64,000 bases of DNA from Luteimonas sp. JM171. GTDB lineage: Bacteria; Pseudomonadota; Gammaproteobacteria; Xanthomonadales; Xanthomonadaceae. The notes below the pieces were generated by a model. That model saw only the letters and a program-made list of their open reading frames with translations. It was not told where the DNA came from and ran no database searches. The position numbers and the translations under genes are program-made. Numbering within the stretch: position 1 is the stretch's first letter; each line of letters begins with the position of its first letter. Below are positions 30,438 to 41,415 of the stretch, piece after piece. Location of the stretch: positions 2,694,873-2,758,872 of the forward strand of contig NZ_CP017074.1 of assembly GCF_001717465.1 (NCBI RefSeq). Reading direction: 5' to 3'.

Positions 30438-31868
30438 CTAAAGAACGGGCGTGAACAGGCGGGCGACACCGTCGCGCAACTTCACGGCAAGCGGGCGGGC
30501 ATGTACCGCCGCCGGCGTGACGAGCGCCGAGGCGTCGCGTGTGGCATCGAACAGCGCCTCGAGGCGTGTACACAGGGCGGCGTCGTAGACCTCGACGTTG
30601 AACTCGAAGTTGAGCCTCAGGCTGCGCGCGTCCCAGTTGGCCGATCCCAGGCAGCACCAGACGCCATCGACCAGCATCAGCTTGGTGTGGTCGAAGGGGC
30701 CGGGCCGCTCGAAGATCCGTGCACCGTGCTTCATCACCTGCCAGTAATGAGCGCGGGCCGCCCATTGCACGGACGGGTGATCGCCGTTGGCGGGCGTGAG
30801 CACCTCGATCCGCACACCGCGCAAGGCGGCCGTGTTCAGCGCCGCGATCATCGGCTGATCGGGCACGAAGTAGGGCGTCCAGATGCGAACCGACTGCTGT
30901 GCCGCACTCAAGGCCCCCATGAATGTCCAACGCATCCGGTCCAGGGTTTCGTCCGGGCCGGCCTCGATGCCTCTGGCCCAGCCTGTACCCAGCTCGGCAG
31001 CCGGCGCAGGCCGCCCACCCCAGAAGCGCTCGTCAAGCCGCTCGTCCGTGGTGTCGCACCAATCCTCGGTGAAGCAGCGCCTGAGATCGGCGACGACCGG
31101 GCCCTGCAGGCGGAAGTGCAAGTCATGGCAGGCCTGCTCGGGCGCGTCGGGCTGCCAGTACGGGCTGGAGATGTTCATGCCGCCGGTAAAGCCCGTTTCG
31201 CCGTCGATCACCAGCAGCTTGCGGTGATTGCGCAGCTGCGCGGCATGCAGGCGGGCGGGGATCAGGGTTGGGTTGAACGACGCCACCACCAGCCCGCTGC
31301 ACTTCAGCAGCCGATAGGCGCTCCGGCGTACCCATCGTGCGGAGACATCGTCGATCAGCACCCGCACCTGCACGCCGCGCGCATGGGCACGCTGCAGGGC
31401 TTCGACAAACTGCATACCGATGCCCTGGCCATCGAAGATGTAGGACGCCAGCGCAACGCTGTGCCGGGCCGAGTCGATCGCGGCGAGCATGGCCGGGTAG
31501 GCTCGCTCGCCATCGACCAGTGGCTCGATGCGATTGCCACCGGTCAGCGGCTGACCGGTGGCGCGCCCCACCAGATGCGCTAGGCCGGCGAACGCCGACG
31601 GCAGCGTGTCCGGAACCTTCTGACAGTCTGGCGCCGGTGATGCGCGGCCAGCGCCCGGGTACAGCCTCCGCGCCCGCCGTTGATAGCGGTTGATGCCGAA
31701 CAGCAGGTACAGCAGTGAACCTCCAATCGGCAGCAACGCGATCAGCAGCACCCAGAGCGTCGCCGATCGGGGGTCACGCTTGTAGACAACCGCGTGCCCC
31801 GCAGCGGCGAGCGCAGCCGCGATGGAGACCAGGGTGGCTGCCGATGCCAGGCCATGGGGGTCAGACAC
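30438..31868 (-). CDS. cls: Cardiolipin synthase / phospholipase D-type protein
   Basis: The 476-residue protein has two N-terminal membrane helices (about 8-25, 38-58) and two HKD catalytic motifs: HRKLLVIDGETGFTGG and HTKLMLVDGVWCCLGSANWD. This is the bacterial Cls arrangement, in which two phosphatidylglycerols give cardiolipin plus glycerol. Cardiolipin could stabilise membranes under heat, which fits the operon, but activity on other lipids is possible. It is 14 bp after clpK. Confidence 0.88.
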   Translation of the reverse strand: MSDPHGLASAATLVSIAAALAAAGHAVVYKRDPRSATLWVLLIALLPIGGSLLYLLFGINRYQRRARRLYPGAGRASPAPDCQKVPDTLPSAFAGLAHLVGRATGQPLTGGNRIEPLVDGERAYPAMLAAIDSARHSVALASYIFDGQGIGMQFVEALQRAHARGVQVRVLIDDVSARWVRRSAYRLLKCSGLVVASFNPTLIPARLHAAQLRNHRKLLVIDGETGFTGGMNISSPYWQPDAPEQACHDLHFRLQGPVVADLRRCFTEDWCDTTDERLDERFWGGRPAPAAELGTGWARGIEAGPDETLDRMRWTFMGALSAAQQSVRIWTPYFVPDQPMIAALNTAALRGVRIEVLTPANGDHPSVQWAARAHYWQVMKHGARIFERPGPFDHTKLMLVDGVWCCLGSANWDARSLRLNFEFNVEVYDAALCTRLEALFDATRDASALVTPAAVHARPLAVKLRDGVARLFTPVL

Positions 31869-31882
31869 GACAGCCCCCTGAA

Positions 31883-34749
<2,867 letters not shown>

Positions 34750-34750
<1 letters not shown>

Positions 34751-35871
34751 CACTTATCTCCCGTTGAATGTATTTGATCAAGGCGTAACAGCTGCAGCGG
34801 ATGCGCACGGTCGGCAACGGTAATGCCGGCATCGGCCAGGCGCGCGTTGACGAAGGCAGTTGCCTGCTCCATCCACAATTGCGCCGCGTCTTCGGTTGCA
34901 TCGAGCACCTCGGCAATGACGGAAAGGGTAATCCCATCAAGTTCAGCAAGCAGTAGCGTCCGGCGCCACGACACAGGGAGCGCCTTGACTGTATCAACGA
35001 GGTAGGCCGTTTCGCTGATGGCTTCCTGCGCCACTTCTTCGGCATCCGTTCCCGTTTCGCTTTCAAGTGCCACCGCTGTCTCGTCTCCGGCCGGCAAGAT
35101 GTCTACCAGCCTGAGGCTGTCATCGGGCTGGTAGTACTCATAGATTTCTTCTTCCACCATCGCTTCGGCCTGGTCCTCGGCGTCTGCCGGAACCGGGGCA
35201 TCCAACGATACGCTTTCGCCGAACTGACGGCTCGCTGCCACTTCGCGGTCAATGACCTTGAACAGTTTCTTTATTAGTTGCCGATACACCGCATCCTGAG
35301 TTTTGCCCAGTTGCCAGGCGACTTTGGTCTCTGCGATCGCTTGGTCAACGACATCGGCAAGCGTTGGGTAGTCGGCCGGCAAGTCACCGACGGCACGCAG
35401 ATAAGCCAATTCGCGTCGGGCTACCGTTTCGAGGCGCGCTTTCAAGGGCTCGATGCCCTTCTGTGCCGCTTCGATCGTGGCAGACGGCAGGGCGTCGAAC
35501 TGCGCCTTGAGGGCGCGCAGACGCTCACGCCGGCTATGCCGTTTGTACTCATGCTGATGTCGCAACCGATCGAAGTGCTTCCTGCTTTGGCGGAACAAGA
35601 TCTTCATGGCATTTTGGCTGGCCATATCAACGTCCTTGCCCTCCGCATGGGCGGTGACGATTTTCTTGCCGGTCAGGCGCATGTGCAGATTGACCGTGAA
35701 GGATCTTTCGCCGCGCTTGCGCTTCTCCAAAGTGGCATGGAGCACGGTGTCATTCGCCCCATGTTTTTGCAGCAGGGGGAGGATCTGCTTGGCAGCGAGC
35801 GCTTCGAGGAGCGCGGGCCAGCGATGCCTGATCTCGTCGCCAACACCCTCAAAATAAGCCTGTATTTTCAT
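34750..35871 (-). CDS. Fusion of HPF/RaiA-like ribosome-binding domain with sigma-70-like regions
   Basis: The protein is 373 residues. Residues 1-110 resemble the S30AE/HPF fold (HATLEKRKRGERSFTVNLHM, then VTAHAEGKDVDMASQNAMK, with a basic KHFDRLRHQ end). Residues about 147-215 (ETVARRELAYLRAVGDLP; ADVVDQAIAE; IKKLFKVIDREVAASR) resemble a degenerate sigma region 2, and 294-348 (VKALPVSWRRTLLLAEL, DGITLSVIAEVLDATEDAA) a sigma region 4 helix-turn-helix. An acidic linker (225-285) lies between. HPF proteins park ribosomes as dimers, so a link between ribosome state and transcription is conceivable; both halves are inferred by eye. RBS AAGGAAG is clear. It is coupled to clpK. Confidence 0.7.
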
Positions 35872-35938
35872 GTTCTTCTTCCTTATACTCGCTCTGCAGC
35901 TCAGCGTTGGGGCTAATCAGGTCAGTAAGAAACTGCGC

Positions 35939-36580
35939 TCAGGCCGTCACGCCGGTCGGAGCGTTTGAACCGTCCGTTTTGCATTCAGATTGATTCCGGC
36001 GCAAACGCAGACCCAGAAAAATCAGAAGCATACCAAGGAAGGCCGCATAGGCACCCAGCACCCAGCCCATCGCGAGAAAGGTTTCGGCCGGCCTGGTAAA
36101 CAATAACCAGACCAGCACGCTGCTGAGCGCAATGGATAACAATCCGCTGAGCATGAGCCAGATCTCGCCGCGAATTTCCTTACGCAGGCGCCAGGCGGCA
36201 AACACCTCCGCCCAGCCAGTCAGCATCGACCATACGGCGATACTGGTCCACAGGAAGATTGCCAGCACCCAGGTCGCCACCAAGGGAACGACCAGGACCA
36301 CGATCCCGGCAACGATCCCCACGACACCACGGAAGGCGAACCAACCCCAGCGTCTGCCGCGACGAATCTTGCGCACCGCCGCGAGCAGTGAAAACCCGCC
36401 ATCAACCAGCGAAAAGGCGCCGTAGACCAGGGTCAGCGCCAGCAGTGCCTCGGCCGGCATCAGAAAGGCGAGTACCGCCAATACCAGCGCCAGCACGCCA
36501 CGCAGCACGAAGGCCCACCAGTTTCTGCTCATCGAGCACAGGGTGTCGCCACCTTGCCCGATCGTCTGTGTTCCGCTCAT
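35939..36580 (-). CDS. hdeD: HdeD-family membrane protein
   Basis: The protein is 213 residues from the second ATG (36578-36580), chosen because AGGAG lies 7 bp before it; an ATG at 36601 overlapping the yfdX stop would add 7 residues. Six hydrophobic segments are seen (WWAFVLRGVLALVLAVLAFL; ALTLVYGAFSLVDG; GVVGIVAGIVVLVVPLV; and three more). HdeD is linked to acid resistance in E. coli and is a standard tLST gene. Biochemical function is unknown. Confidence 0.88.
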   Translation of the reverse strand: MSGTQTIGQGGDTLCSMSRNWWAFVLRGVLALVLAVLAFLMPAEALLALTLVYGAFSLVDGGFSLLAAVRKIRRGRRWGWFAFRGVVGIVAGIVVLVVPLVATWVLAIFLWTSIAVWSMLTGWAEVFAAWRLRKEIRGEIWLMLSGLLSIALSSVLVWLLFTRPAETFLAMGWVLGAYAAFLGMLLIFLGLRLRRNQSECKTDGSNAPTGVTA

Positions 36581-36597
36581 CGTCGTCTCCTGTTGGC

Positions 36598-37542
36598 TCA
36601 TTTGCCGCCATGCTGGCGGGATTTGTCAGCATCGGTTTGCGGCAACGATCCATCCTCTTTGTGATCGAACAGCGAGCGAAAGGTAGCCATGATGTCATCG
36701 AAAAAACCCTTGCCGGACTGGCCAGATTTAGCTTTCTCCTTGACCGACTTGATCTGGTCGTAAATATCCTTGAAGTCCTTCTTCATGCGACCGTACCCGA
36801 GCAACTCCGCCATTTCGAGCTGTTTGCGCGCGTCATCGAGCAGAGCGCCCAAGCGCTTGTCTTCCTCCGCGCTGCGATCGGATTTCTCCACCAGGGACTC
36901 GGACTCCTTCAACATGGCGCGGGCACGCTCCACCGGTAGCGGAATGACCACGCTGCTGGATACAAGCGTACCCAGCACCGCCTGCAAGGCTGCCTTGGCC
37001 TCGTCGATCTTGCCCTGATCGATCAGGGGGGCAACGGCGCTGATGGCTTTGGGATACGTGGCCAAGGGAAGACTCGTGGTCGTGATCACGACCTCGCTGG
37101 CCACGCCGGAGAGCAGGTGTCTGGCCTTTTGCACCTCGCCGTGCTTAAGAGCGTTTTCGGCCTCATCCAAGATGGCCTCGATGGTGTCCGCGCCGGCAAA
37201 AATGTCGTGAACCACGGTTTGCACGTCCACTGGCGCCAAGGCCAACCTCGGGCTCCGGGCAAGAAGCAGCTCCAGCTTTCCGGTGACCTGTGCCAAGGCA
37301 TCCAGGGCCTTCGTCGTGTCCTTTTCGTCCAATGCCGCCAGGGCATTCTTGGTCTCGGTCAGCGCGGTGACCGCCTCGCCGATCGTCTGCCTGCGTTTCT
37401 CGGCAGTCTTGCCCTCGACCACCTGATCCACGGCGGGTTGCACCGCCTCCACCATAGCGGATTTGGGCTCGGCGCCGGCGACTTCACTTGCGTTCCCGCT
37501 GGCTTGATCCAGAGTGTTTTCGGTTACTTGCTTGTCGCTCAT
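36598..37542 (-). CDS. yfdX1: YfdX-family stress protein (intact copy)
   Basis: The 314-residue protein is helical and soluble, with the YfdX domain at about 50-275 (KRRQTIGEAVTALTETKNAL; LALAPVDVQTVVHDIFAG; VVIPLPVERARAMLKESE) and a basic, polar tail. YfdX proteins appear as tandem pairs in heat-resistance loci, and some bind small molecules or act as periplasmic chaperones; this one has no obvious signal peptide. The partner copy next to it is truncated. Confidence 0.88.
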   Translation of the reverse strand: MSDKQVTENTLDQASGNASEVAGAEPKSAMVEAVQPAVDQVVEGKTAEKRRQTIGEAVTALTETKNALAALDEKDTTKALDALAQVTGKLELLLARSPRLALAPVDVQTVVHDIFAGADTIEAILDEAENALKHGEVQKARHLLSGVASEVVITTTSLPLATYPKAISAVAPLIDQGKIDEAKAALQAVLGTLVSSSVVIPLPVERARAMLKESESLVEKSDRSAEEDKRLGALLDDARKQLEMAELLGYGRMKKDFKDIYDQIKSVKEKAKSGQSGKGFFDDIMATFRSLFDHKEDGSLPQTDADKSRQHGGK

Positions 37543-37618
37543 TTCTGATACTCCTCAGCATTAGTTGGATGAGCGCCGGCAACCCTTGCCGCCAGCGCCT
37601 TTCCATTTCATGAGAGAC

Positions 37619-37954
37619 TTACATCAAGTCCGACAACTGCTGCTTGATCTTGTCGAACCAGCTCTTGCCGCTCTTGCCGTCTGCAGTTTTTTCCTCGATC
37701 TGATCGATCTGTTCGTACATCGGCTTGAACGCCTTCTTGTTGCCGTAACCCAACAGCTCCGCCATCTTGAGCTGGTTCCTGGCCTCGGCGAGTTGGTTAG
37801 CCAGTGTTTTGTTGTCCTTGTCCGTACGCTCCTTGTTTTCCGCCAGCGCCTCGGCATTCCTGAGCAGGATCTCGGCACGCAGGACAGGCAACGGAATCAC
37901 GTCAGTGGTCACCACGAGCGTATTCAGCGCGGCCTGTAATGCTACCTTTGCTTG
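37619..37954 (-). pseudogene. Truncated second yfdX copy (C-terminal third)
   Basis: The frame begins immediately after the sHSP20 TAA and reads QAKVALQAALNTLVVTTDVIPLPVL.. and AELLGYGNKKAFKPMYEQ, closely matching the last ~110 residues of the neighbouring YfdX (AELLGYGRMKKDFKDIYDQ). The first ~200 residues are gone. Internal GTG codons could start a ~98-residue product, but no ribosome site is evident. A deletion between the end of sHSP20 and mid-yfdX explains the junction. Confidence 0.85.
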
Positions 37955-38524
37955 TTAGGACTCGATCGCAATCGTTCGTCCCGCTTGGGGTGAACGCAGC
38001 TCGCGCTTGTCCATCGTGATGGTTAGCACGCCATTCTTGAAATTGGCCTTGATGGAGTCCTGATTGGCGTCGCCGGGCAGGTTCAGCGCACGCTGAAAAC
38101 TGCCGTAGGACCGCTCGATCCGATGGAAGCCACCCTCCTTCTTCTCCTGCTCCTGCCGCTTTTCACCGCGCACCACCAGCACGTCGTTGTCGAGCGTGAT
38201 CTGAATGTCCTTCTCCTCGACACCTGGAACTTCCACAGCAATCCTGTACTGCGTATCAGTTTCCTGGATGTCCACGGCCGGCTTCAGCATGCCTGGCCAC
38301 TCTGCCGGCCAACGCGGCATGGCCAACGTCGGAAAACCAAACCCGCGGAATGCGTCATCAAAGAGGCGGTCGATCTCGCGATGCAATTGCAGGATCGGAC
38401 TGACTGCACCGCCTGCCACAGGCTGGTCATTGCGCTGCACAGGCAGCGAGGCAGCCGCCTGTTGCTCTTCCTGTTCGTTCTTGAACCAGTTCCAGGGGGC
38501 CCATTTCTTCAGATCGAAATTCAT
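37955..38524 (-). CDS. hsp20: Small heat-shock protein Hsp20
   Basis: The 189-residue protein has a Trp-rich N-terminus (MNFDLKKWAPWNWFKNEQ), an alpha-crystallin domain at about 80-175 (YRIAVEVPGVEEKDIQITLD; the conserved A-x-x-x-N-G-V-L-T motif as ANFKNGVLTI) and a short C-terminus. It holds unfolding proteins in a refoldable state for the disaggregase. It heads the stress operon; GGAGG lies 7 bp before the ATG. It corresponds to the sHSP20 of tLST islands. Confidence 0.95.
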   Translation of the reverse strand: MNFDLKKWAPWNWFKNEQEEQQAAASLPVQRNDQPVAGGAVSPILQLHREIDRLFDDAFRGFGFPTLAMPRWPAEWPGMLKPAVDIQETDTQYRIAVEVPGVEEKDIQITLDNDVLVVRGEKRQEQEKKEGGFHRIERSYGSFQRALNLPGDANQDSIKANFKNGVLTITMDKRELRSPQAGRTIAIES

Positions 38525-38755
38525 GTCACACCTCCAGAGCTAATTGAAAAAACCGAATCCGCTTGCCTGTTCAGACCGGTTAGGCCCGCAGGCAATACGG
38601 CACACCTGTCCGAGTAGAACTGTTCATCGTCGCGCATCACCTCCTTTCCGCGTCTCAGGCTGCGATCGCTCTTCAATCCAGCATCCATCCACCAGATGAC
38701 CTTGGCGCGCAAGATGTCGGGAACGAGTGAAATGACCCAGCGGTTCCTGCACAGC
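38525..38755 (-). promoter_or_regulatory. Leader region of the stress operon
   Basis: 231 bp between the IS fragment and hsp20 must hold the operon promoter if it is intact. No convincing sigma-32 or sigma-70 element was found by eye (the TTGAAG at about 38675 lacks a matching CCCC -10). An AGGAGG followed by a short non-conserved frame occurs near 38640. The native promoter may have been altered by the IS3 insertion. Confidence 0.35.
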
Positions 38756-39330
38756 TCAGGCCGCTGAAGCATAGGCTTCGGCGGGTGTCTTCATGCCCAG
38801 CGCCTGGTGGGGGCGCCGGAAGTTGTAGAACTGGATCCAGTCCGCGATCACACGCATCGCGTGTTGCTGGGTTTCGAAGCGGTGCCGGTGCACGCACTGC
38901 TCCTTCAGGGTCCGGATGACCCGCTCGACCATGCCGTTCTGCTGTGGGCAGTGCGGGGTAATGAACTCCTGCTCCAGCCCGTAGCTACGTACCAGGCGCT
39001 TGTAGTGCCGGCTGGTGAACACCAAGCCGTTGTCGGAACGCAGCAGGAAGGGCGCCGGGACTCGCCCCAGCGTGCCGTAGCGGGTGATCAGCGCTTGCTC
39101 CAGCGCTGCAGCCGCCGTGGTCGCCTTGCCGCTGCGTGACAGCTGCCAGCCCAGCAACTGCCGGGTGTGGCAGTCGATCACCAAGGCGAGCGTGAGCCAA
39201 CCGTCCCGCCCGCCCCAGACGCGACACAGGTCGGTCGCCCAGCGCTGGTCTGGCGCGGTGGCAACCGACGGCAGCGCCTGGATCCGCGGACGCTGGCCCA
39301 CGGCCTGTAGGGCATATTCTCCGCACTGGA
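38756..39330 (-). mobile_element. IS3-family transposase fragment (OrfB integrase core)
   Basis: The frame of 181+ residues covers the rve integrase core: TDLCRVWGGRDGWLTLALVID (first Asp), RSDNGLVFTSRHY (second Asp), CPQQNGMVERVIRTLKEQCV (Glu), and the C-terminal FYNFRRPHQALGMKTPAEAY. The N-terminal HTH part and OrfA are missing and coding stops abruptly near 39330, beside yhaV. It is therefore a 5'-truncated, probably immobile copy. Confidence 0.88.
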
Positions 39331-39343
39331 ATGACGTGCACCG

Positions 39344-39859
39344 CTATGACTGCAATGCCGCCGCCCTTGCCAACGTTTCCTGCATCCGCTGCGACTCTTT
39401 CTGCGCCTCGACCAAGAGCTGATTCCAGTCATCCGGCGGACGCCCGCTTTGCAGCACCTTGCGAAAGACGCGATAGGCATCGTCGCTACTTTCGTAGGCG
39501 CGTTTGGTGTCTTCGTCATTCACCCAGGCGTAGACGATCACCTTGCTCGGGGCGTGGTAGCGAAAGAACAGTCGGTACTGCTGGAAGAACTTGCCCCGAA
39601 ACCAGTGCTTGTGATCGTCACCAAGCGTCCCACCCTGGCGGTACTCCGGTCGCGTCGGATCTTGCGGGATGACATCGAACGCCAGTTTGGTGATCGCTGC
39701 CAGCCGTTTGCTGGCGTTCTTTTTTACGTACCCGGCCGGGTCCTTCTGCTTGAGGGTCTCGACCTGCCGCGCCAGCGCGTCAATCTGCGCCATGAACAGT
39801 GGATGGGCGAAGACCGCCCAGCCATGAATGACCAGGGGCTCGAGCTTGCCCCCGCTCAT
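39344..39859 (-). CDS. yhaV: YhaV-type toxin (type II RNase toxin)
   Basis: The 171-residue protein shows the YhaV pattern GWAVFAHPLFMAQIDAL, then LGDDHKHWFRGKFFQQYRLFFRY, with the catalytic basic/aromatic residues, and YAWVNDEDTKRAYESSDDAY. YhaV is a ribosome-associated mRNA-cleaving RelE-superfamily toxin. The start overlaps the PrlF stop (ATGA). Confidence 0.9.
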   Translation of the reverse strand: MSGGKLEPLVIHGWAVFAHPLFMAQIDALARQVETLKQKDPAGYVKKNASKRLAAITKLAFDVIPQDPTRPEYRQGGTLGDDHKHWFRGKFFQQYRLFFRYHAPSKVIVYAWVNDEDTKRAYESSDDAYRVFRKVLQSGRPPDDWNQLLVEAQKESQRMQETLARAAALQS

Positions 39860-40185
39860 TCATCGTCTGCCGACAGGGGCGCATCGAGATCGACATCCAC
39901 GTCGCCGACCAGCGACTGGAGGCGTTGGACGAGACCGGCATCCATAGCTTGAAGCCGCTCGGGGTGGCGAGTGATGTCGGCGGCCAGGAAGCCGAGGAAC
40001 TGACCAAGAACCGGGTCGTCACCCTCAGAAGCCTCTGCGCGCGTCAGAACCACCTCGCCGCTGGGGCGAATGGTGTAGTGGATTTTGTCGCGCTTGCCCA
40101 GCTTGAGGGCACGGCGCACGGTTTCCGGCACCGTGGTCTGGTAGCGATCAGTGAGTGTGGATTCGACTTCGAGGGGCGCGGCCAT
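39856..40185 (-). CDS. prlF: PrlF-type antitoxin (SpoVT/AbrB fold)
   Basis: The protein is 109 residues from ATG 40183-40185, with AGGAGG 7 bp upstream. The swapped-hairpin AbrB domain is visible (ESTLTDRYQTTVPETVRRAL, then KIHYTIRPSGEVVLTRAE). PrlF neutralises YhaV and represses its own operon; a perfect inverted repeat sits just upstream. Toxin and antitoxin genes overlap by 4 bp. Confidence 0.9.
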   Translation of the reverse strand: MAAPLEVESTLTDRYQTTVPETVRRALKLGKRDKIHYTIRPSGEVVLTRAEASEGDDPVLGQFLGFLAADITRHPERLQAMDAGLVQRLQSLVGDVDVDLDAPLSADDE

Positions 40186-40223
40186 GGAAGCCTCCTGCAG
40201 ATCTGGGTTGACGCTTGAATGGT

Positions 40224-40259
40224 AATGCAACTGCATTGTTTCGTCAATGCAGTTGCATT
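40224..40259. promoter_or_regulatory. Perfect 15-bp inverted repeat, probable PrlF operator
   Basis: AATGCAACTGCATTG (40224-40238) and CAATGCAGTTGCATT (40245-40259) are exact reverse complements separated by TTTCGT. Each arm is itself nearly palindromic. It lies 39 bp upstream of the prlF start codon, as expected for the operator of an autoregulated toxin-antitoxin operon. Confidence 0.75.
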
Positions 40260-40317
40260 GTCTCCAGGGCGCCCGGCTGGAATGGGTGTAAATGGGTGTG
40301 CTTTTGGTCGGGGCGAC

Positions 40318-40335
40318 GGACGCGGGTTCGATTCC
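40318..40335 (+). other. tmRNA 3'-end-like sequence, possible att remnant
   Basis: GGACGCGGGTTCGATTCC matches 16 of 18 bases of the tmRNA T-arm region at 24789-24806 (GGACGGCGGTTCGATTCC); the two differences are a GC swap. GGTTCGATTCC is common to many tRNA/tmRNA T-arms, so it may be a diverged attachment-site copy at the right end of the ssrA-linked island. The rest of 40260-40550 has no recognisable gene. Confidence 0.4.
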
Positions 40336-40555
40336 CAAACCGGGAACTGAACTGGCGTCGGAAAGCAGACGAGGCTGAGGCCGCATTCTGGCCACCAATC
40401 AGTCCGGAAAACCTGCTTGATCGTCCGGTGCCAATGTGGCGTGCCGGCAGGCTTTTCGATCCGGTTCGCACGAGTTCGCAGCAGCCCGCAGCGCTTCGAT
40501 TCCGTACTTTCAATCGTCGTTTGGTGCGGGGTGCTGCCCCACCACCAGACAAAAG

Positions 40556-40583
40556 AAAACCCGGCCTGCAAAGGCCGGGTTTT
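40556..40583 (-). terminator. Terminator of the OmpA-like lipoprotein gene
   Basis: AAAACCCGGCCT / AGGCCGGGTTTT, a 12-bp stem with a 4-nt loop. Read on the minus strand it ends in TTTTCTTTTG, 20 bp after the stop codon. Confidence 0.85.
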
Positions 40584-40602
40584 CTGTTTTCCGCGCGATG
40601 GC

Positions 40603-41280
40603 TCAAGACTGGATCGGGACCAGGGTGATCTCCACCCGGCGGTTCTGCGCGCGGCCCGCCTCGGTGCTGTTGTCGGCGACCGGACGGGTCGGGCCCGCGC
40701 CCACCACGATCATGCGCTGCTGGTTGATGCCCTGCCCGGCCAGGTAGTTGGCGACCGACTGGGCCCGGCGCTCGGAAAGACCCTGGTTGTACGCGGCGGT
40801 GCCCACGTTGTCGGTGTGGCCCGCCACCTCGATGATGGTCTGGTCGTACTCGCGCAGGGTCTGGGCGAGGTTGTTGAGCACCGGGTAGAACTGCGGCTGG
40901 ACTTCGTCGCTGTCGAAGCCGAACGTGATCGCGCCGGGCATGTTCAGGGTAATGTTGTCGCCGTCGCGGTGCACATCCACGCCGGTGCCGGCCATGCGGC
41001 GGCGCAGTTCCGCTTCCTGGCGGTCCTGGTAGGCGCCAACGGCGCCGCCGGCAAGCGCGCCCGCGCCCGCGCCGATCATCGCGTGCTGCCGCCGCTCGGT
41101 CGCATCCGACCCGCTCAACAGACCGGCCACCGCGCCGATGCCGGCGCCGACCAGGGCACCGGTACGGGTGCGGTTGGGATCGTTGGGATCGGAGGTCTGG
41201 CCGGTATAGGAGGCGCAGCCGCCCAGCATCAGGGCGCCTGCCAGCGCAGCGCTCAGGCCTGCAGTTGCGAACTTGCTCAT
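40603..41280 (-). CDS. OmpA-family outer-membrane lipoprotein (YiaD-like)
   Basis: The 225-residue protein has a lipoprotein signal (ALAGALMLGGC, Cys at 22), two glycine-zipper stretches (GALVGAGIGAVAGLLSG and IGAGAGALAGGAVGAY), and a C-terminal OmpA domain (about 110-220) with the peptidoglycan-binding motif EVAGHTDNVG..LSERRAQSV. It likely tethers outer membrane to peptidoglycan. This is the first core gene right of the island, and its high G+C matches the left flank. Confidence 0.92.
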   Translation of the reverse strand: MSKFATAGLSAALAGALMLGGCASYTGQTSDPNDPNRTRTGALVGAGIGAVAGLLSGSDATERRQHAMIGAGAGALAGGAVGAYQDRQEAELRRRMAGTGVDVHRDGDNITLNMPGAITFGFDSDEVQPQFYPVLNNLAQTLREYDQTIIEVAGHTDNVGTAAYNQGLSERRAQSVANYLAGQGINQQRMIVVGAGPTRPVADNSTEAGRAQNRRVEITLVPIQS

Positions 41281-41415
41281 CGTCGTGCTCCTTCGAGGGG
41301 AATCAGGAATCCCGGCGCCGCAGCGCCGTGATGGTCAGGATCCTAGCCCCGCACCTGTCGCCGGTGGGTGACGGATGGCAGCCGCCGCAAGCTCCCATTC
41401 AGTTTTGCGCAGCGC

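Noticed and set aside
40260..40550. A real tRNA gene at the right island boundary
   Set aside because: Only the T-arm-like segment is present; no acceptor stem, anticodon arm or CCA can be drawn.
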